From Homoserinibacter sp. YIM 151385 (GTDB taxonomy: Bacteria > Actinomycetota > Actinomycetes > Actinomycetales > Microbacteriaceae): DNA of 64,000 bases. Shown in pieces: positions 43,599-54,810 of this stretch. The position numbers and the translations under genes are program-made. The stretch is from contig NZ_CP115175.1 of assembly GCF_027912415.1 (NCBI RefSeq), positions 1,550,001-1,614,000 on the forward strand, given 5' to 3'. The notes under the pieces are model-generated. The model had not been told where the DNA came from. It saw only the letters and a list, made by a program, of their open reading frames with translations, and made no database searches. How positions within the stretch are numbered: the stretch's first letter is position 1; each line of letters opens with the position of its first letter.

Positions 43599-43647
43599 GA
43601 GGGGTCTCCTGGTCGTGTCGTCGGCGGACTCGCGACGAGCCGCGCGC

Positions 43648-44070
43648 TCAGCTCTGCCGGGCGCACGCGGGGCAGCGGCCCCAGAACACGACGTCGGCCT
43701 GCTCGATCACGAACCCCGCCGCATCCGCGGGATGGAGGCACGGGGCCTCCCCCTCGACGCAGTCGACGTCGGCGACGGCGCCGCAGGAGCGGCACACCAC
43801 GTGGTGGTGGTTGTCGTCGACGCGCGCCTCGTAGAGCGCCGCGGAGCGCTCCGGCTCGATCCGCCGCAGGATCCCGGCCTCGCTCAGGTCGTGGAGCACG
43901 TTGTGCACCGACTGGACCGAGAGGGCGGGATGCGCGTCCCCGAGCGAGCGGCGGATGGCCTCCGCGTCGCGGTGGGGCGCCTGCATCACGGCGTCGAGCA
44001 CCGCGAGGCGCGGTGCCGTGACCCGCAGACCGGCCCCGCGGATGCGGGACTCGTTCGTGCTGCTCGTCAC
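43648..44070 (-). CDS. furA: Fur-family repressor (FurA/PerR-like)
   Basis: A 140-residue metal-dependent regulator upstream of katA. Winged helix [16 protein letters not shown] with [21 protein letters not shown]; metal site [19 protein letters not shown]; a second CxxC in CPACARQS for structural zinc. GTG 44070 is preferred over 44079 because TAAGGT (44078-44083) is 7 nt upstream, giving a leaderless message as reported for mycobacterial furA. It probably represses itself and katA; it could be PerR-like, since regulatory metal choice is not decidable by eye. Confidence 0.9.
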   Translation of the reverse strand: MTSSTNESRIRGAGLRVTAPRLAVLDAVMQAPHRDAEAIRRSLGDAHPALSVQSVHNVLHDLSEAGILRRIEPERSAALYEARVDDNHHHVVCRSCGAVADVDCVEGEAPCLHPADAAGFVIEQADVVFWGRCPACARQS

Positions 44071-44118
44071 GGACTCCACCTTATCGTGAACACCTCAAAA
44101 GAACAGAACTCCAGGCGG

Positions 44119-44201
44119 GCGCGTCTGGAGGGTTTTCCGGGCGCGTCCCGCGTGGCGCGGGCGCCGCGCCGGCGTGTCGTCCGAAAACCCTCCCGACGCG
44201 C
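44119..44201. terminator. Long hairpin between furA promoter region and ptsI 3' end
   Basis: Arms 44119-44140 and 44181-44201 pair over about 19 bp (GGAGGGTTTTC with its complement, then GCGCGTC) around a self-complementary ~40-nt interior. It begins 8 nt past the ptsI stop (minus strand) and probably terminates ptsI. Confidence 0.6.
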
Positions 44202-44209
44202 GGACGCGC

Positions 44210-45853
44210 CTAGGCGTCGCGGGCCGCGTCGCGCGCGCCCTGCGCGGTCGTCGCCCGGAGCGCGGCGGCCGCCTTCGCGCGGGCCTCGTCGAGCGTGACC
44301 TCGCCGAGCGCGGCGCGGACATCGGCGAGCGCCGCCGGCGTCATCGAGAGCGTCGTCGCGCCGAGGCCCACGAGCACGACCGCGAGCTGCGGGTCCGCCG
44401 CCGCCTCGCCGCAGATGCCGACCGGCTTGCCGGCCTCGGCCCCCGCATCCCCGAGCTGCTTCACGAGGCGGAGCACGGCCGGGTGCCACGGGTCCTGATA
44501 GGAGGCGACCGAGCCGAGCATGCGGTCCGCCGCGAGCGTGTACTGCGTGAGGTCGTTCGTGCCGATCGAGACGAAATCGGCGATCGCCGTCACCTGGTCG
44601 GCGACGACCGCGAGCGAGGGCACCTCCGCCATGACGCCGACCGTGTTCAGCCCGAGCCCCTTGCCGTACTCGACGAAGAACTCGGTCTCCTCCGCGTCCG
44701 CGACCATCGGGGCCATGACCCAGAGGTCGGCCTCGGTCGCATCCTGCGCGCCCTTGAGCGCCGTGAGCTGGTCCTTCAGGATCTGCTCGCTGGCGCGGAG
44801 GGCGCGGAGCCCGCGGAGCCCGAGCGCCGGGTTCTCCTCGTGGGCGTCGTTGAGGAAGGCGAGCGGCTTGTCGGCGCCGGCGTCGAGCGCGCGCACGACC
44901 ACCTTCCTGCCGGGGAAGTGCTCGAGCAGCTCCGTGTACTGGGCCTGCTGGCCCTCGACGCTCGGGGCCTCCTTCGCGTCGAGGAAGAGGAACTCGGTGC
45001 GGAAGAGGCCGACGCCCTCGGCGCCGAGCTCGACCGCGGCCGCGGCGTCCTTCGGCGAGCCGAGGTTCGCGAGCAGCGGCACCTTCGTGCCGTCGGCGAG
45101 CGCCCCGTCCGTGATGGGCGCGTCGGCCTGCGCCGCGCGCTCGGCGATCCGGGCCTCGATGTCGGCGACGAGCGCCGCATCCGGCTCGGTCGTCACGGTG
45201 CCGGCCGCCGCATCCAGGGCGAGCACGGTGTCTTCCTCGACGTCGAGGATGCCGGTGACGCCGACGATGGCGGGGATCGACTTCGCGCGGGCGAGGATCG
45301 CGGTGTGGCTCGTCGGGCCGCCGTCGCGCGTGATGAGGCCGCGCACCTTCGTCAGGTCGAGGAGGGCGGTGTCGGCGGGCGCGAGGTCGCGGGCCGCGAG
45401 GATGAAGGGCTCGTCCGACTCGGGGACGCCCGGCGCCGGCACGCCGCGGAGGGCGGCGATGATGCGCTGGGCGACGTCCGCCAGGTCGGTCGCGCGCTCG
45501 GCCATGTAGCCGCCCATCGCGACGAGCTGCTCCTGGAAGGACCCGAACGCGTCGAAGACGGCGCGCTCCCCCGTCGACCCCGCCTCGATGCGGGCCTTGA
45601 CGTCGTCGGCGAGCATCGGGTCCTGCGCCATGAGCACGGCCGCCTCGAGCACCTGCTGACCCTCGCCCCCGGCCTTCTGCGCGCGGGCGGTGAGGTCGGC
45701 CGCGACGGTCTCGACCGCCGCATCCACCTTCGCCTGCTCGGCCGCCGCGTCGCCCCCGTGACGCTCGTCGGCCGGATCCGGCAGCGGCTCCGGCATCTTC
45801 CTCAGCGGTCCGATCGCGAGTCCGCGACCGACTCCGACTCCACGGAGTTCCAT
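44210..45853 (-). CDS. ptsI: Phosphoenolpyruvate-protein phosphotransferase (PTS enzyme I)
   Basis: Transfers phosphate from PEP to HPr, driving all PTS uptake. The 547 residues: N-terminal HPr-binding helical region, phospho-His183 in TRDGGPTSHTAILA, PEP-binding GVGLFRTEFLFL and APMVADAEE, and C-terminal catalytic GICGEAAADP. It is slightly shorter than enteric EI (~575). AGGAG precedes ATG 45853. No ptsH is adjacent. The EIIA/EIIB pair at 20114-20832 is a likely downstream client. Confidence 0.96.
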   Translation of the reverse strand: MELRGVGVGRGLAIGPLRKMPEPLPDPADERHGGDAAAEQAKVDAAVETVAADLTARAQKAGGEGQQVLEAAVLMAQDPMLADDVKARIEAGSTGERAVFDAFGSFQEQLVAMGGYMAERATDLADVAQRIIAALRGVPAPGVPESDEPFILAARDLAPADTALLDLTKVRGLITRDGGPTSHTAILARAKSIPAIVGVTGILDVEEDTVLALDAAAGTVTTEPDAALVADIEARIAERAAQADAPITDGALADGTKVPLLANLGSPKDAAAAVELGAEGVGLFRTEFLFLDAKEAPSVEGQQAQYTELLEHFPGRKVVVRALDAGADKPLAFLNDAHEENPALGLRGLRALRASEQILKDQLTALKGAQDATEADLWVMAPMVADAEETEFFVEYGKGLGLNTVGVMAEVPSLAVVADQVTAIADFVSIGTNDLTQYTLAADRMLGSVASYQDPWHPAVLRLVKQLGDAGAEAGKPVGICGEAAADPQLAVVLVGLGATTLSMTPAALADVRAALGEVTLDEARAKAAAALRATTAQGARDAARDA

Positions 45854-45966
45854 GGGGGCTCCTCTCCATCGTTCAGGCCTCGGGTCAGCCTAGTGGGCGG
45901 CCCGGCCGGGCGATTCCCCAGCGACGCACAGGTGGGGAGGGAGGCTCCGGTGGATAGCGTGGAGGC

Positions 45967-47040
45967 ATGGCAGGGACGCGGGACGAGCAGGTCATCGGGC
46001 GGCATACGCGCGCCGTCGCCGAGGAGCCGGAGGGGATCGTCGCGAAGGCCATGGGCCTCGTTCAGAAGATCATGGCGACGCGTCCCGTGCGCGTCTTCCA
46101 GCACTACGCGCAGGCGCGCGGCCCGCTCCTCGCCTCCGGCCTCGCCTACCAGGCGCTGTTCGCGGTGTTCGCCGCGCTGCTCGCCGGCTTCTCCATCCTC
46201 GGGCTCGTCCTGCGCGGCGACATCGGTCTCCGCGACTCCGTCATCCGCACGCTGTCCGAGTCGGTGCCGGGCCTCATCGACGGCGGCGACGGGAACGGCG
46301 CGATCAAGCCGGAGCAGCTGCTGGATGCGAGCATCGTCAGCTGGGCGGGCGTCATCGCGATCGTCGGCCTCCTCGTCACCACGCTCGGCTGGCTGGCCTC
46401 CGCGCGCGACGCGGTGCGGGTGATGTTCGACCTGCCGCAGCCCTCCGGCAACCCGGTGCTGCTCAAGCTCAAGGACCTCGGGATGGCGCTCGTCTTCGGC
46501 GTCGCGCTCATCGTCTCCTCCGTGCTGTCGGTCGTCGGCTCCTCGGCGACGGGCTGGCTGCTCGGGCTCGTCGGCGTCGAATCGGAGTCGCCGCTCGCGT
46601 ACGTCGTCGGGCGGGTCGTCACGCTCGTCGTCATGTTCGCGCTCGACGCCGCGGTGCTGGCGGGGCTCTTCCGCTTCCTCGCCGGGGTCGACATCCCCTG
46701 GGCTCGGCTGCGCGGCGGCGCGCTGCTCGGCGCCGCCGGCCTCGGCGTGCTCAAGGTGCTCGGCTCCGCGCTGCTCGGCGGCGCCTCGAGCAACCCGCTC
46801 CTCGCCTCCTTCGCGGTGATCCTCGGTCTGCTGATCTTCTTCAACTTCGTGTGCCAGGTGATCCTCATCGCCGGGTCGTGGATCGCCGTCGGGCTCGCCG
46901 ACCGCGAGATCGTCGTGAACGAGGCCGAGCAGCAGGATCAGGTGGCGCGCGCCGCCGAGGTGCTCGGCCGGCTCGGCTACGCGGTCGGCCGACCGGTCGG
47001 CCGCCGCCGGGGACGCACCCGCATCCGCCCGATCGAGTAG
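45967..47040 (+). CDS. YihY/BrkB-family inner-membrane protein
   Basis: A 357-residue protein with about six membrane helices typical of YihY/BrkB proteins: LLASGLAYQALFAVFAALLAG first, then WAGVIAIVGLLVTTLGWLASAR, and the late FFNFVCQVILIAGSWIAVG. The C-terminal tail is basic (GRRRGRTRIRP). It was once annotated as ribonuclease BN in error; molecular function remains unknown. TAGCGT (45955-45960) is 6 nt before ATG 45967 and GGAGG overlaps that gap. Confidence 0.9.
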   Translation: MAGTRDEQVIGRHTRAVAEEPEGIVAKAMGLVQKIMATRPVRVFQHYAQARGPLLASGLAYQALFAVFAALLAGFSILGLVLRGDIGLRDSVIRTLSESVPGLIDGGDGNGAIKPEQLLDASIVSWAGVIAIVGLLVTTLGWLASARDAVRVMFDLPQPSGNPVLLKLKDLGMALVFGVALIVSSVLSVVGSSATGWLLGLVGVESESPLAYVVGRVVTLVVMFALDAAVLAGLFRFLAGVDIPWARLRGGALLGAAGLGVLKVLGSALLGGASSNPLLASFAVILGLLIFFNFVCQVILIAGSWIAVGLADREIVVNEAEQQDQVARAAEVLGRLGYAVGRPVGRRRGRTRIRPIE

Positions 47041-47088
47041 CGGGGCGGGCGCGGCGCCCGGGGCCGCGGTGTCGGCGCCCGACCCTAG

Positions 47089-49007
<1,919 letters not shown>

Positions 49008-49008
<1 letters not shown>

Positions 49009-49604
49009 TGGAGCCCGTCGCCCTGCGCACCCCGCGGCTCGTCCTCGACCAGCCGCAGGCGCGCGACGTCGAGCTCATCGCCGAGTACTGCGCCGATCCG
49101 CTCTTCGAGCGCGTCATGACGACGCCCTGGCCGTACACGCGGGCGCACGCCGAGACCTTCGTGCGCGAGTACGTCGTGAGCGGCTGGGCCTGGGATCGCG
49201 AGGCGACCTGGGCGATCCGCGCCGAGCCGGAGGGCGAGCTCCTCGGCCTCGTCGGGCTGCGCGTCGAGGACGGCGACCGCGCGAATCTCGGCTTCTGGCT
49301 GGGCGGCCCGCACCGGGGTCGGGGGATCATGCCGGAGGCGGCGGGCGCCGTGCTCGACTGGGCGCTCGGCGACGGTGCGCCGGCGCCCGCCCCGGCGCCC
49401 GCCCCGGCGCCCTTCGCGGTCGCGACGGTGCGCTGGGAGGCGGTCGTCGGCAACGCCGCATCCCGCTCGGTCGCGGAGCGCCTCGGGTTCCGCTTCACCG
49501 GCATCCGGCCCGCGCCGCTCGGCGACCGGGGCATGCACGACATGTGGCACGCGGAGCTCGGTCGGGGCGAACCGCGCGAGCGCAAGCCCGGGTGGCCGGC
49601 GTGA
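49008..49604 (+). CDS. GNAT-family N-acetyltransferase (RimJ/RimL-like)
   Basis: A 198-residue acetyltransferase of the RimJ/RimL branch: RTPRLVLDQPQARDVELI at the start, FWLGGPHRGRGIMPEAA as the acetyl-CoA loop, and VVGNAASRSVAERLGFRFTG late. An Ala-Pro run (PAPAPAPAPAP, encoded by near-perfect GCGCCC/GCCCCG repeats at 49378-49411) interrupts the fold between a helix and strand, a likely slippage site. The start overlaps the trpS stop and the end overlaps the HAD gene (GTGA). Substrate unknown. Confidence 0.85.
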
Positions 49605-50350
49605 CCGGCGTGACCGGCATCCGCGTCGTCATGCTCGACCTCGACGACACCCTCTTCGACCACCGCGGAAGCGTCCGCGAGGGGATCGCGGCGCACCGGC
49701 TCACCCTCGGCGACGCCGCGCTCCAGGCGGACGGCGCCGCCGACTTCGCCCGCTGGAACGCGCTCGAGGAGGAGCACTACCATCGCTACCTCGCGGGCGA
49801 GCTCGACTTCCTCGGGCAGCGCCGCGAGCGCGCCCGCGGCTTCGTCGCGCCCTACGGCCTCGATCTCTCGCGCGACGAGGACGCCGACGCCTGGTTCGAC
49901 GGCTATCTCGTCGAGTACGAGCGCACCTGGGCACTCCACGGGGATGCGCTGCGCTGTCTCGGCGCGCTCCGCGAGGCGGGGATGCGCATCGGCCTCATCA
50001 CGAACGGCGAGCTGACCTTCCAGATGGCGAAGGTCAGGGCGATCGAGCTCGAGGCGCACCTCGAGCACGTGGTGGCGAGCGGCGAGGTCGGCGTCGCGAA
50101 GCCGGATCCGCGCATCTTCCATCTCGCCTGCGCGGTCTTCGGCGTCGAGCCGCACGAGGCCTGCTATGTCGGCGACCGCCTCCGCACGGACGCGATCGGC
50201 GCGGCGGATGCGGGCCTCACCGGCGTCTGGATCGACCGGCCCGGCGTCGCGGCGCCCGAGGACCTCGCGGCGGCGGCCGAGGCGGGCGCGCACGTCATCC
50301 GCACCCTCGACGAGCTGCCGCCGCTCCTCGGCGCGGCGTTCTCGGGCTGA
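49601..50350 (+). CDS. HAD-superfamily hydrolase (subfamily IA)
   Basis: A 249-residue phosphatase. Motif I MLDLDDTLFDHRG with nucleophile Asp, motif II ITNGE, motif III Lys in VGVAKPDPRIF and motif IV YVGDRLRTDAIGA, with a helical C1 cap between I and II. The YjjG/PynA-like architecture suggests nucleotide or small phosphate substrates. GTG 49601 is chosen because it overlaps the GNAT stop (GTGA); alternative GTGs at 49592 and 49610 are in frame within the repeated GTGACCGGC. Confidence 0.88.
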   Translation: MTGVTGIRVVMLDLDDTLFDHRGSVREGIAAHRLTLGDAALQADGAADFARWNALEEEHYHRYLAGELDFLGQRRERARGFVAPYGLDLSRDEDADAWFDGYLVEYERTWALHGDALRCLGALREAGMRIGLITNGELTFQMAKVRAIELEAHLEHVVASGEVGVAKPDPRIFHLACAVFGVEPHEACYVGDRLRTDAIGAADAGLTGVWIDRPGVAAPEDLAAAAEAGAHVIRTLDELPPLLGAAFSG

Positions 50351-50467
50351 GCGGTCCCGCTCGACGTGCCGGCGGGCTCGAGCCGCGTCCCGCGCTGAGC
50401 ACCGCGCACCCCGACCGGCCCGCCGCGTCGCGGACCGGGGCTCGGAGGATCCCGTGCGCTCGACTCC

Positions 50468-51367
50468 TCAGGCCCTTTCCCGGCTCGAGTCTCCGAGACG
50501 CGGTACCGCCCGAGCGAGCCGGCGGCGAGCGCGCGCAGCTTTCCGCCGCCCGTCCGGCACCCCGCGGTGGACCTCGAGCGCGGCGATGACGACGCCGACG
50601 CACCAGTCGAGCGAGTACACGACCTGCGCGTACCTGAAGTGCAGGACGGTCCGGCCCTCCAGGATGAATCCGGCATCGCGCTCCCGGTCGCGCGTCGACA
50701 CGGTCGCGTCGTGCCAGCGGTCGCCGTCCGTCTCGACGGCGACCGCGGCCTCCACGTCGAGATCCGTCGGCCCGACCCCGCCGATCCAGCTCTGCGCCGT
50801 GACCGCGAGCCCGAGGTCGCGGAGCGCGACCCGCATGATCGACTCCAATCCGGACTCGGCGGTGGACTCGACGTGATCGAGGAGCGACCGCCGCTCGGCG
50901 GGGAGCGCCGCCCTGAGCTCGTCGAGCTGCCACTCGCGGAGGAGGCCGAGATGCATGGCGCTGTCGACCGCGGCGACGAACGGCAGCCGGTCGAGGCATC
51001 CGGACGCCTGCAGCAGCGCGTCGACGATGCCCACCGCCCCTCGGCTCGCGTCGCCGGGGTCGGACAGCGGCGCCCAGTGGAGCCGCACATCCGCCGAGCG
51101 GCGCACCGTCGTCTCGTGCGCATCCAGCTGCACGTGCGTGCGATCGTCCGGGAGCAGCGTCCAGACGCCCATCGCCGCGAGGGCGGAGCAGCAGGCCAGC
51201 CTGCCCCCGGCCCGCACCGCCGCCGCGACCGCGGGGTCGACGCCCGCGGTCGCGTACCAGCCGCGCCGGAGGCGCTGGAGCACCCCGTCGTCGAGCTGCC
51301 GCTCGAGCCCTCGTCGGCGGATCCCGCGCGCTCGCAGCTCGGCCGTCGTCCAGATCCGAGCGTCCAT
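50468..51367 (-). CDS. AbiEi-antitoxin-like N-terminus with DUF559-like C-terminus, paralogue
   Basis: A 299-residue relative of the 13871-14821 protein. The N-terminal wHTH is TAELRARGIRRRGLERQL with LQRLRRGWYAT; the C-terminal DUF559/Vsr-like part has TDLDVEAAVAVETDGDRWH and RDRERDAGFILEGRTVLHFRYAQV. The D/E-EtDG-R...R pattern is like a PD-(D/E)XK nuclease core. No toxin gene is adjacent; it stands between a HAD gene and the rib operon. ATG 51367 has GATGCT 6 nt upstream. Function unproven. Confidence 0.65.
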   Translation of the reverse strand: MDARIWTTAELRARGIRRRGLERQLDDGVLQRLRRGWYATAGVDPAVAAAVRAGGRLACCSALAAMGVWTLLPDDRTHVQLDAHETTVRRSADVRLHWAPLSDPGDASRGAVGIVDALLQASGCLDRLPFVAAVDSAMHLGLLREWQLDELRAALPAERRSLLDHVESTAESGLESIMRVALRDLGLAVTAQSWIGGVGPTDLDVEAAVAVETDGDRWHDATVSTRDRERDAGFILEGRTVLHFRYAQVVYSLDWCVGVVIAALEVHRGVPDGRRKAARARRRLARAVPRLGDSSRERA

Positions 51368-51571
51368 CCCGCGAGCATCGCCGCCCATCGGCTCGGCGCG
51401 TGCCGCACGGCGCCGATCTGTGGAGAGATCGTCGCACCGCGTCTCGGAGGATGCCGGGCTCAGGGTCGATCGCCGGGCCGAGCGCGAGCATCCTCCGAGA
51501 CGCGGACCGGGCGCGCGGCGCCGCGGATGACGGGATGCGACGCGGGAATACGGCGCGCGAGGCGGCGTTGG

Positions 51572-51577
51572 TAGACT
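51572..51577 (+). promoter_or_regulatory. rib operon -10 element
   Basis: TAGACT, placing the transcript start at about 51584, just upstream of the FMN riboswitch. No convincing -35 is visible. Confidence 0.5.
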
Positions 51578-51593
51578 GCAGAACACGAAGCAC

Positions 51594-51717
51594 GTGCTCC
51601 GGGGGCGGTGAGATTCCGCACCGGCGGTGAGAGTCCGCGAGCGCCGATCCGAGAGGGTCGGGGTTGATCCGGTGGAATTCCGGGACCGACGGTGACAGTC
51701 CGGATGGGAGGATGCAC
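51594..51717 (+). ncRNA. FMN riboswitch (RFN element)
   Basis: Shows the conserved blocks GGGGGCGGTGAGATTCC, ACCGGCGGTGAGAGTCCGCG, GGTGGAATTCCGGGACCGAC and GGTGACAGTCCGGATGGGAG, with closing GTGC (51594-51597) and GCAC (51714-51717). It binds FMN and represses the downstream riboflavin genes. A GC-rich hairpin (about 51728-51755) between aptamer and ribD is the likely expression platform. Whether it acts on transcription or translation is not decidable by eye. 51368-51571 upstream contains no gene. Confidence 0.95.
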
Positions 51718-51822
51718 AGGCTCGAGCGTGCCGTCGGCTTCAGCCGGCAGCGCACTGGAGCCCGCCGCACCTGGCGTCGACCCCGGGACCCGTCCAGAAG
51801 GACCGAGACCGAGGACCGCCGG

Positions 51823-52875
51823 ATGACCGAGACGCCCGCCGCGAGCGACGCGGCGACCGACGCCGAGCGCGCCGCGATGCGCCACGGCCTCGACCTCGCC
51901 GCCCGCGGTCCCCTCACCGGCGGCAACCCACAGGTCGGCTGTGTGCTCCTGGATGCGGGAGGCCGCACCGTCGCCGAGGGCTGGCACCGCGGTGCGGGCA
52001 CGCCGCACGCCGAGATCGACGCGCTCGCGAAGCTGCCGCGGCCGTCCGACGCGCGCGGCCTGACCGCCGTCGTCACCCTCGAGCCCTGCAACCACACGGG
52101 CCGCACCGGCCCCTGCAGCGAGGCGCTCCTCGCGGCCGGCATCTCGCGCGTCGTCTACGCCGTGAGCGACCCCGGCGAGGTGTCGCGCGGCGGCGGCGAG
52201 CGGCTCCGCGAGGCGGGGGTGGAGGTCGTGGGCGGCGTGCTCGCCGAGGAGGCCGAGCAGCGTCTCGAGGGCTGGCTCACGGCGGTGCGCCGCGGCCGCC
52301 CCTGGGTGACGGTGAAGTGGGCGTCCAGCCTCGACGGCCGTGCCGCCGCCGCCGACGGCACGAGCCGGTGGATCACGGGCGCCGCCGCCCGGCAGCGCGT
52401 GCACGAGCAGCGCGCCGAGCACGACGCGATCCTCGTCGGCACCGAGACCGCGCTCGCCGACGACCCGAGCCTCACGGCGCGCGGCGACGCGGGCGAGCTG
52501 CTCGCCCACCAGCCGGTGCCGGTCGTCCTCGGCGAGCGACGCATCCCCGCCGACGCGCGCCTCCACGCGCATCCGGCGGGCGTCATCGAGACGGGCTCGC
52601 GCGACCTCCGCGCCGCCCTCGAGGCTCTGCACGCGCGCGGCATCCGGCGCGTCTACGTCGAGGGCGGGCCGACGGTCGCGAGCGCGTTCCTCGCGGCCGG
52701 TCTCGCCGACGAGCTCGTCGTCTATCTCGCGCCCGTCCTGCTGGGCGGCGGCCGCCTCGCGCTGGGCGAGCTCGGCATCCCCACGATCTCCGACGCGCTG
52801 CACCTCGAGGTGCGCGCGATCGAGCACCTCGGCGAGGACCTCATGCTCCTCGCCCGACCCCGGAAGAAGGCCTGA
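51823..52875 (+). CDS. ribD: Bifunctional pyrimidine deaminase/reductase
   Basis: Second and third steps of riboflavin synthesis. The 350 residues: N-terminal zinc deaminase with PHAEIDAL and EPCNHTGRTGPCSEAL, C-terminal NADPH reductase with VTVKWASSLDGRAAAADG, WITG, DAILVGTETALADDP and YVEGGPTVASAFL. GAGGA precedes ATG 51823 by about 7 nt. First gene after the FMN riboswitch; ribE follows after one base. Confidence 0.96.
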   Translation: MTETPAASDAATDAERAAMRHGLDLAARGPLTGGNPQVGCVLLDAGGRTVAEGWHRGAGTPHAEIDALAKLPRPSDARGLTAVVTLEPCNHTGRTGPCSEALLAAGISRVVYAVSDPGEVSRGGGERLREAGVEVVGGVLAEEAEQRLEGWLTAVRRGRPWVTVKWASSLDGRAAAADGTSRWITGAAARQRVHEQRAEHDAILVGTETALADDPSLTARGDAGELLAHQPVPVVLGERRIPADARLHAHPAGVIETGSRDLRAALEALHARGIRRVYVEGGPTVASAFLAAGLADELVVYLAPVLLGGGRLALGELGIPTISDALHLEVRAIEHLGEDLMLLARPRKKA

Positions 52876-52876
52876 C

Positions 52877-53506
52877 ATGTTCACCGGCATCATCGAGGAG
52901 CTGGGCGAGGTGCTCGCCTTCGAGCGACAGCCCGAGGGCGACGCGGCGCGGCTCACCGTCCGCGCGCCGATCGCGGTGAGCGACGCGAGCCACGGCGACT
53001 CGATCTCGATCAGCGGCGTCTGCCTCACGGTCGTCGCGCAGACCGCCGACACCTTCACGGCGGATGTCATGGGCGTCTCGATCGCGATGAGCACGCTGGG
53101 CACCCTCGTGCCGGGCGAGCTCGTGAACGTCGAGCGCGCCGCATCCCTCGGCTCCCGGCTCGGCGGGCACATCGTGCAGGGGCACGTCGACGGCACCGCC
53201 CGCGTCCTCCGCATCGAGGACGAGTCGAACTGGCGCATCGTGCGCTTCGCGCTGAGCCCCGAGCTCGCGCCGCTCGTCACCCGCAAGGGCTCGATCACGC
53301 TCGACGGCACCTCCCTCACGGTGAGCGCCGTGAGCGACGCGGCCGAGGCCGAGCAGTGGCTCGAGGTCTCGCTCATCCCCGAGACGCTCGCCGCGACGAC
53401 CCTCGGCCGGAAGGCGGTCGGGGATGCCGTGAACGTCGAGACCGACATCCTGGCCCGCCACGTCGAGCGCCTGCTCGCGTTCCAGAAGGAGGAGGTCTCC
53501 GCATGA
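52877..53506 (+). CDS. ribE: Riboflavin synthase alpha chain
   Basis: Dismutates 6,7-dimethyl-8-ribityllumazine to riboflavin. The 209 residues form two homologous lumazine-binding barrels: MFTGIIEELG opens the first with ISGVCLTVV and GHIVQGHVDGTA; the second has KGSITLDGTSLTVS. It overlaps ribBA by 4 bp. Lumazine comes from RibH encoded two genes downstream. Confidence 0.97.
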   Translation: MFTGIIEELGEVLAFERQPEGDAARLTVRAPIAVSDASHGDSISISGVCLTVVAQTADTFTADVMGVSIAMSTLGTLVPGELVNVERAASLGSRLGGHIVQGHVDGTARVLRIEDESNWRIVRFALSPELAPLVTRKGSITLDGTSLTVSAVSDAAEAEQWLEVSLIPETLAATTLGRKAVGDAVNVETDILARHVERLLAFQKEEVSA

Positions 53507-54810
53507 GCCTCGCCAGCATCCCCGAGGCCCTGATCGCCCTGCGCGAGGGCCGACCCGTGATCGTCGCCGACGACGAGGGCCGCGAGAACGAGGGCGACGT
53601 CATCCTCGCCGCGCAGACGGCGAGCCAGGAGTGGATCGCGTGGACGGTCCGCAACTCCTCCGGCTTCATCTGCGCCCCCATGACGAACGAGATCGCCGAC
53701 CGGCTCGGGCTGCCGCTCATGGTCGCCGACAACGAGGACCCGCGCGGCACGGCGTACACGGTGAGCGTGGATGCGGCCGACCGGCTCTCGACCGGCATCA
53801 GCGCCGCCGACCGCGCCCACACCCTGCGCGTGCTCGCCGATCCGGCCTCGCTGCCGAGCGCGCTCAACCGGCCCGGCCACATCCTCCCCCTCCGGGCGGT
53901 GGACGGCGGCGTGCGCGAGCGGGACGGCCACACCGAGGCGACCGTCGACCTCCTCAAGCTCGCGGGCCTGGAGCCCGTCGGCGCGATCGCGGAGATCGTC
54001 GCGGACGACGGCGAGATGATGCGCCTGCCGGGCCTCATCGAGCTGGGCGAGCGCGAGGGCGTCCTCGTGGTCACGATCGAGAGCCTCATCGAGTTCATGC
54101 AGGAGCGGAACTGCTCGCGCGACCCGGAGCCCGTCGTCGACGTGCCGGACTTCGAGCGCGTGAGCTTCGAGGTGGAGACGAGCGTCCCGACGGAGTTCGG
54201 CCGCTTCCGCGTGCGCGCCTACCGCGACCGCTCGACCGGGGCCGACCACGTCGCCTGGATCTCGGACGGCCCCGACGGCCGGGCGCCCGCGGACGGCACG
54301 CTCGTCCGCGTCCACTCGGAGTGCCTCACGGGCGAGGCCTTCGGCTCGCTGAAGTGCGAGTGCGGTCCGCAGCTCGAGGCGGCGCTCCGCGAGATCGACA
54401 CCCGCGGCGGCATCGTCATCTACCTGCGCGGCCACGAGGGCCGCGGCATCGGCCTCATCAACAAGCTCAAGGCCTACCGCCTCCAGGAGGACGGCCTCGA
54501 CACGCTCGATGCGAACCTGCGCCTCGGGCTCCCCGCGGACGCCCGCGATTACGGGGCGGCGACCGGCATCCTCAAGGATCTCGGCATCGGCTCGGTGCGC
54601 CTGCTCTCGAACAACCCCGAGAAGGCGCGGCAGCTGCGCGAGCGCGACATCGAGGTGACCGAGCTCGTGCCGCTCGTCGTCGGCGTCGGCCAGTTCAACG
54701 AGGGCTACCTCGACGCGAAGCGCGACCGCATGGGCCACGCGCTCCCCACCCACGAGGACCTCGACGAGGTCATCGAGAACACCATCACGAAGAGAGGACT
54801 CTCCGCATGA
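53503..54810 (+). CDS. ribBA: Bifunctional DHBP synthase/GTP cyclohydrolase II
   Basis: Makes both riboflavin precursors. The N-terminal dihydroxybutanone-phosphate synthase domain (about residues 1-200) has ADDEGRENEGDVILAA and ISAADRAHTLR. The C-terminal GTP cyclohydrolase II has HSECLTGEAFGSLKCECG zinc ligands, LRGHEGRGIGLINKLKAY and LLSNNPEKARQL. The 435 residues are full length with both active sites apparently intact. It overlaps ribE and ribH by 4 bp each. Confidence 0.97.
   Translation: MSLASIPEALIALREGRPVIVADDEGRENEGDVILAAQTASQEWIAWTVRNSSGFICAPMTNEIADRLGLPLMVADNEDPRGTAYTVSVDAADRLSTGISAADRAHTLRVLADPASLPSALNRPGHILPLRAVDGGVRERDGHTEATVDLLKLAGLEPVGAIAEIVADDGEMMRLPGLIELGEREGVLVVTIESLIEFMQERNCSRDPEPVVDVPDFERVSFEVETSVPTEFGRFRVRAYRDRSTGADHVAWISDGPDGRAPADGTLVRVHSECLTGEAFGSLKCECGPQLEAALREIDTRGGIVIYLRGHEGRGIGLINKLKAYRLQEDGLDTLDANLRLGLPADARDYGAATGILKDLGIGSVRLLSNNPEKARQLRERDIEVTELVPLVVGVGQFNEGYLDAKRDRMGHALPTHEDLDEVIENTITKRGLSA

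Noticed and set aside
44119-44201. Fourth copy of the A/B/C structured element
   Set aside because: It shares only GCGTCCCGCG-like bases with the core, in the opposite orientation relative to ptsI, and lacks the TCTGC(C/G)GGGG box.
49378-49411. CRISPR-like or regulatory short repeat
   Set aside because: It is a GCGCCC/GCCCCG run encoding Ala-Pro inside the GNAT gene.
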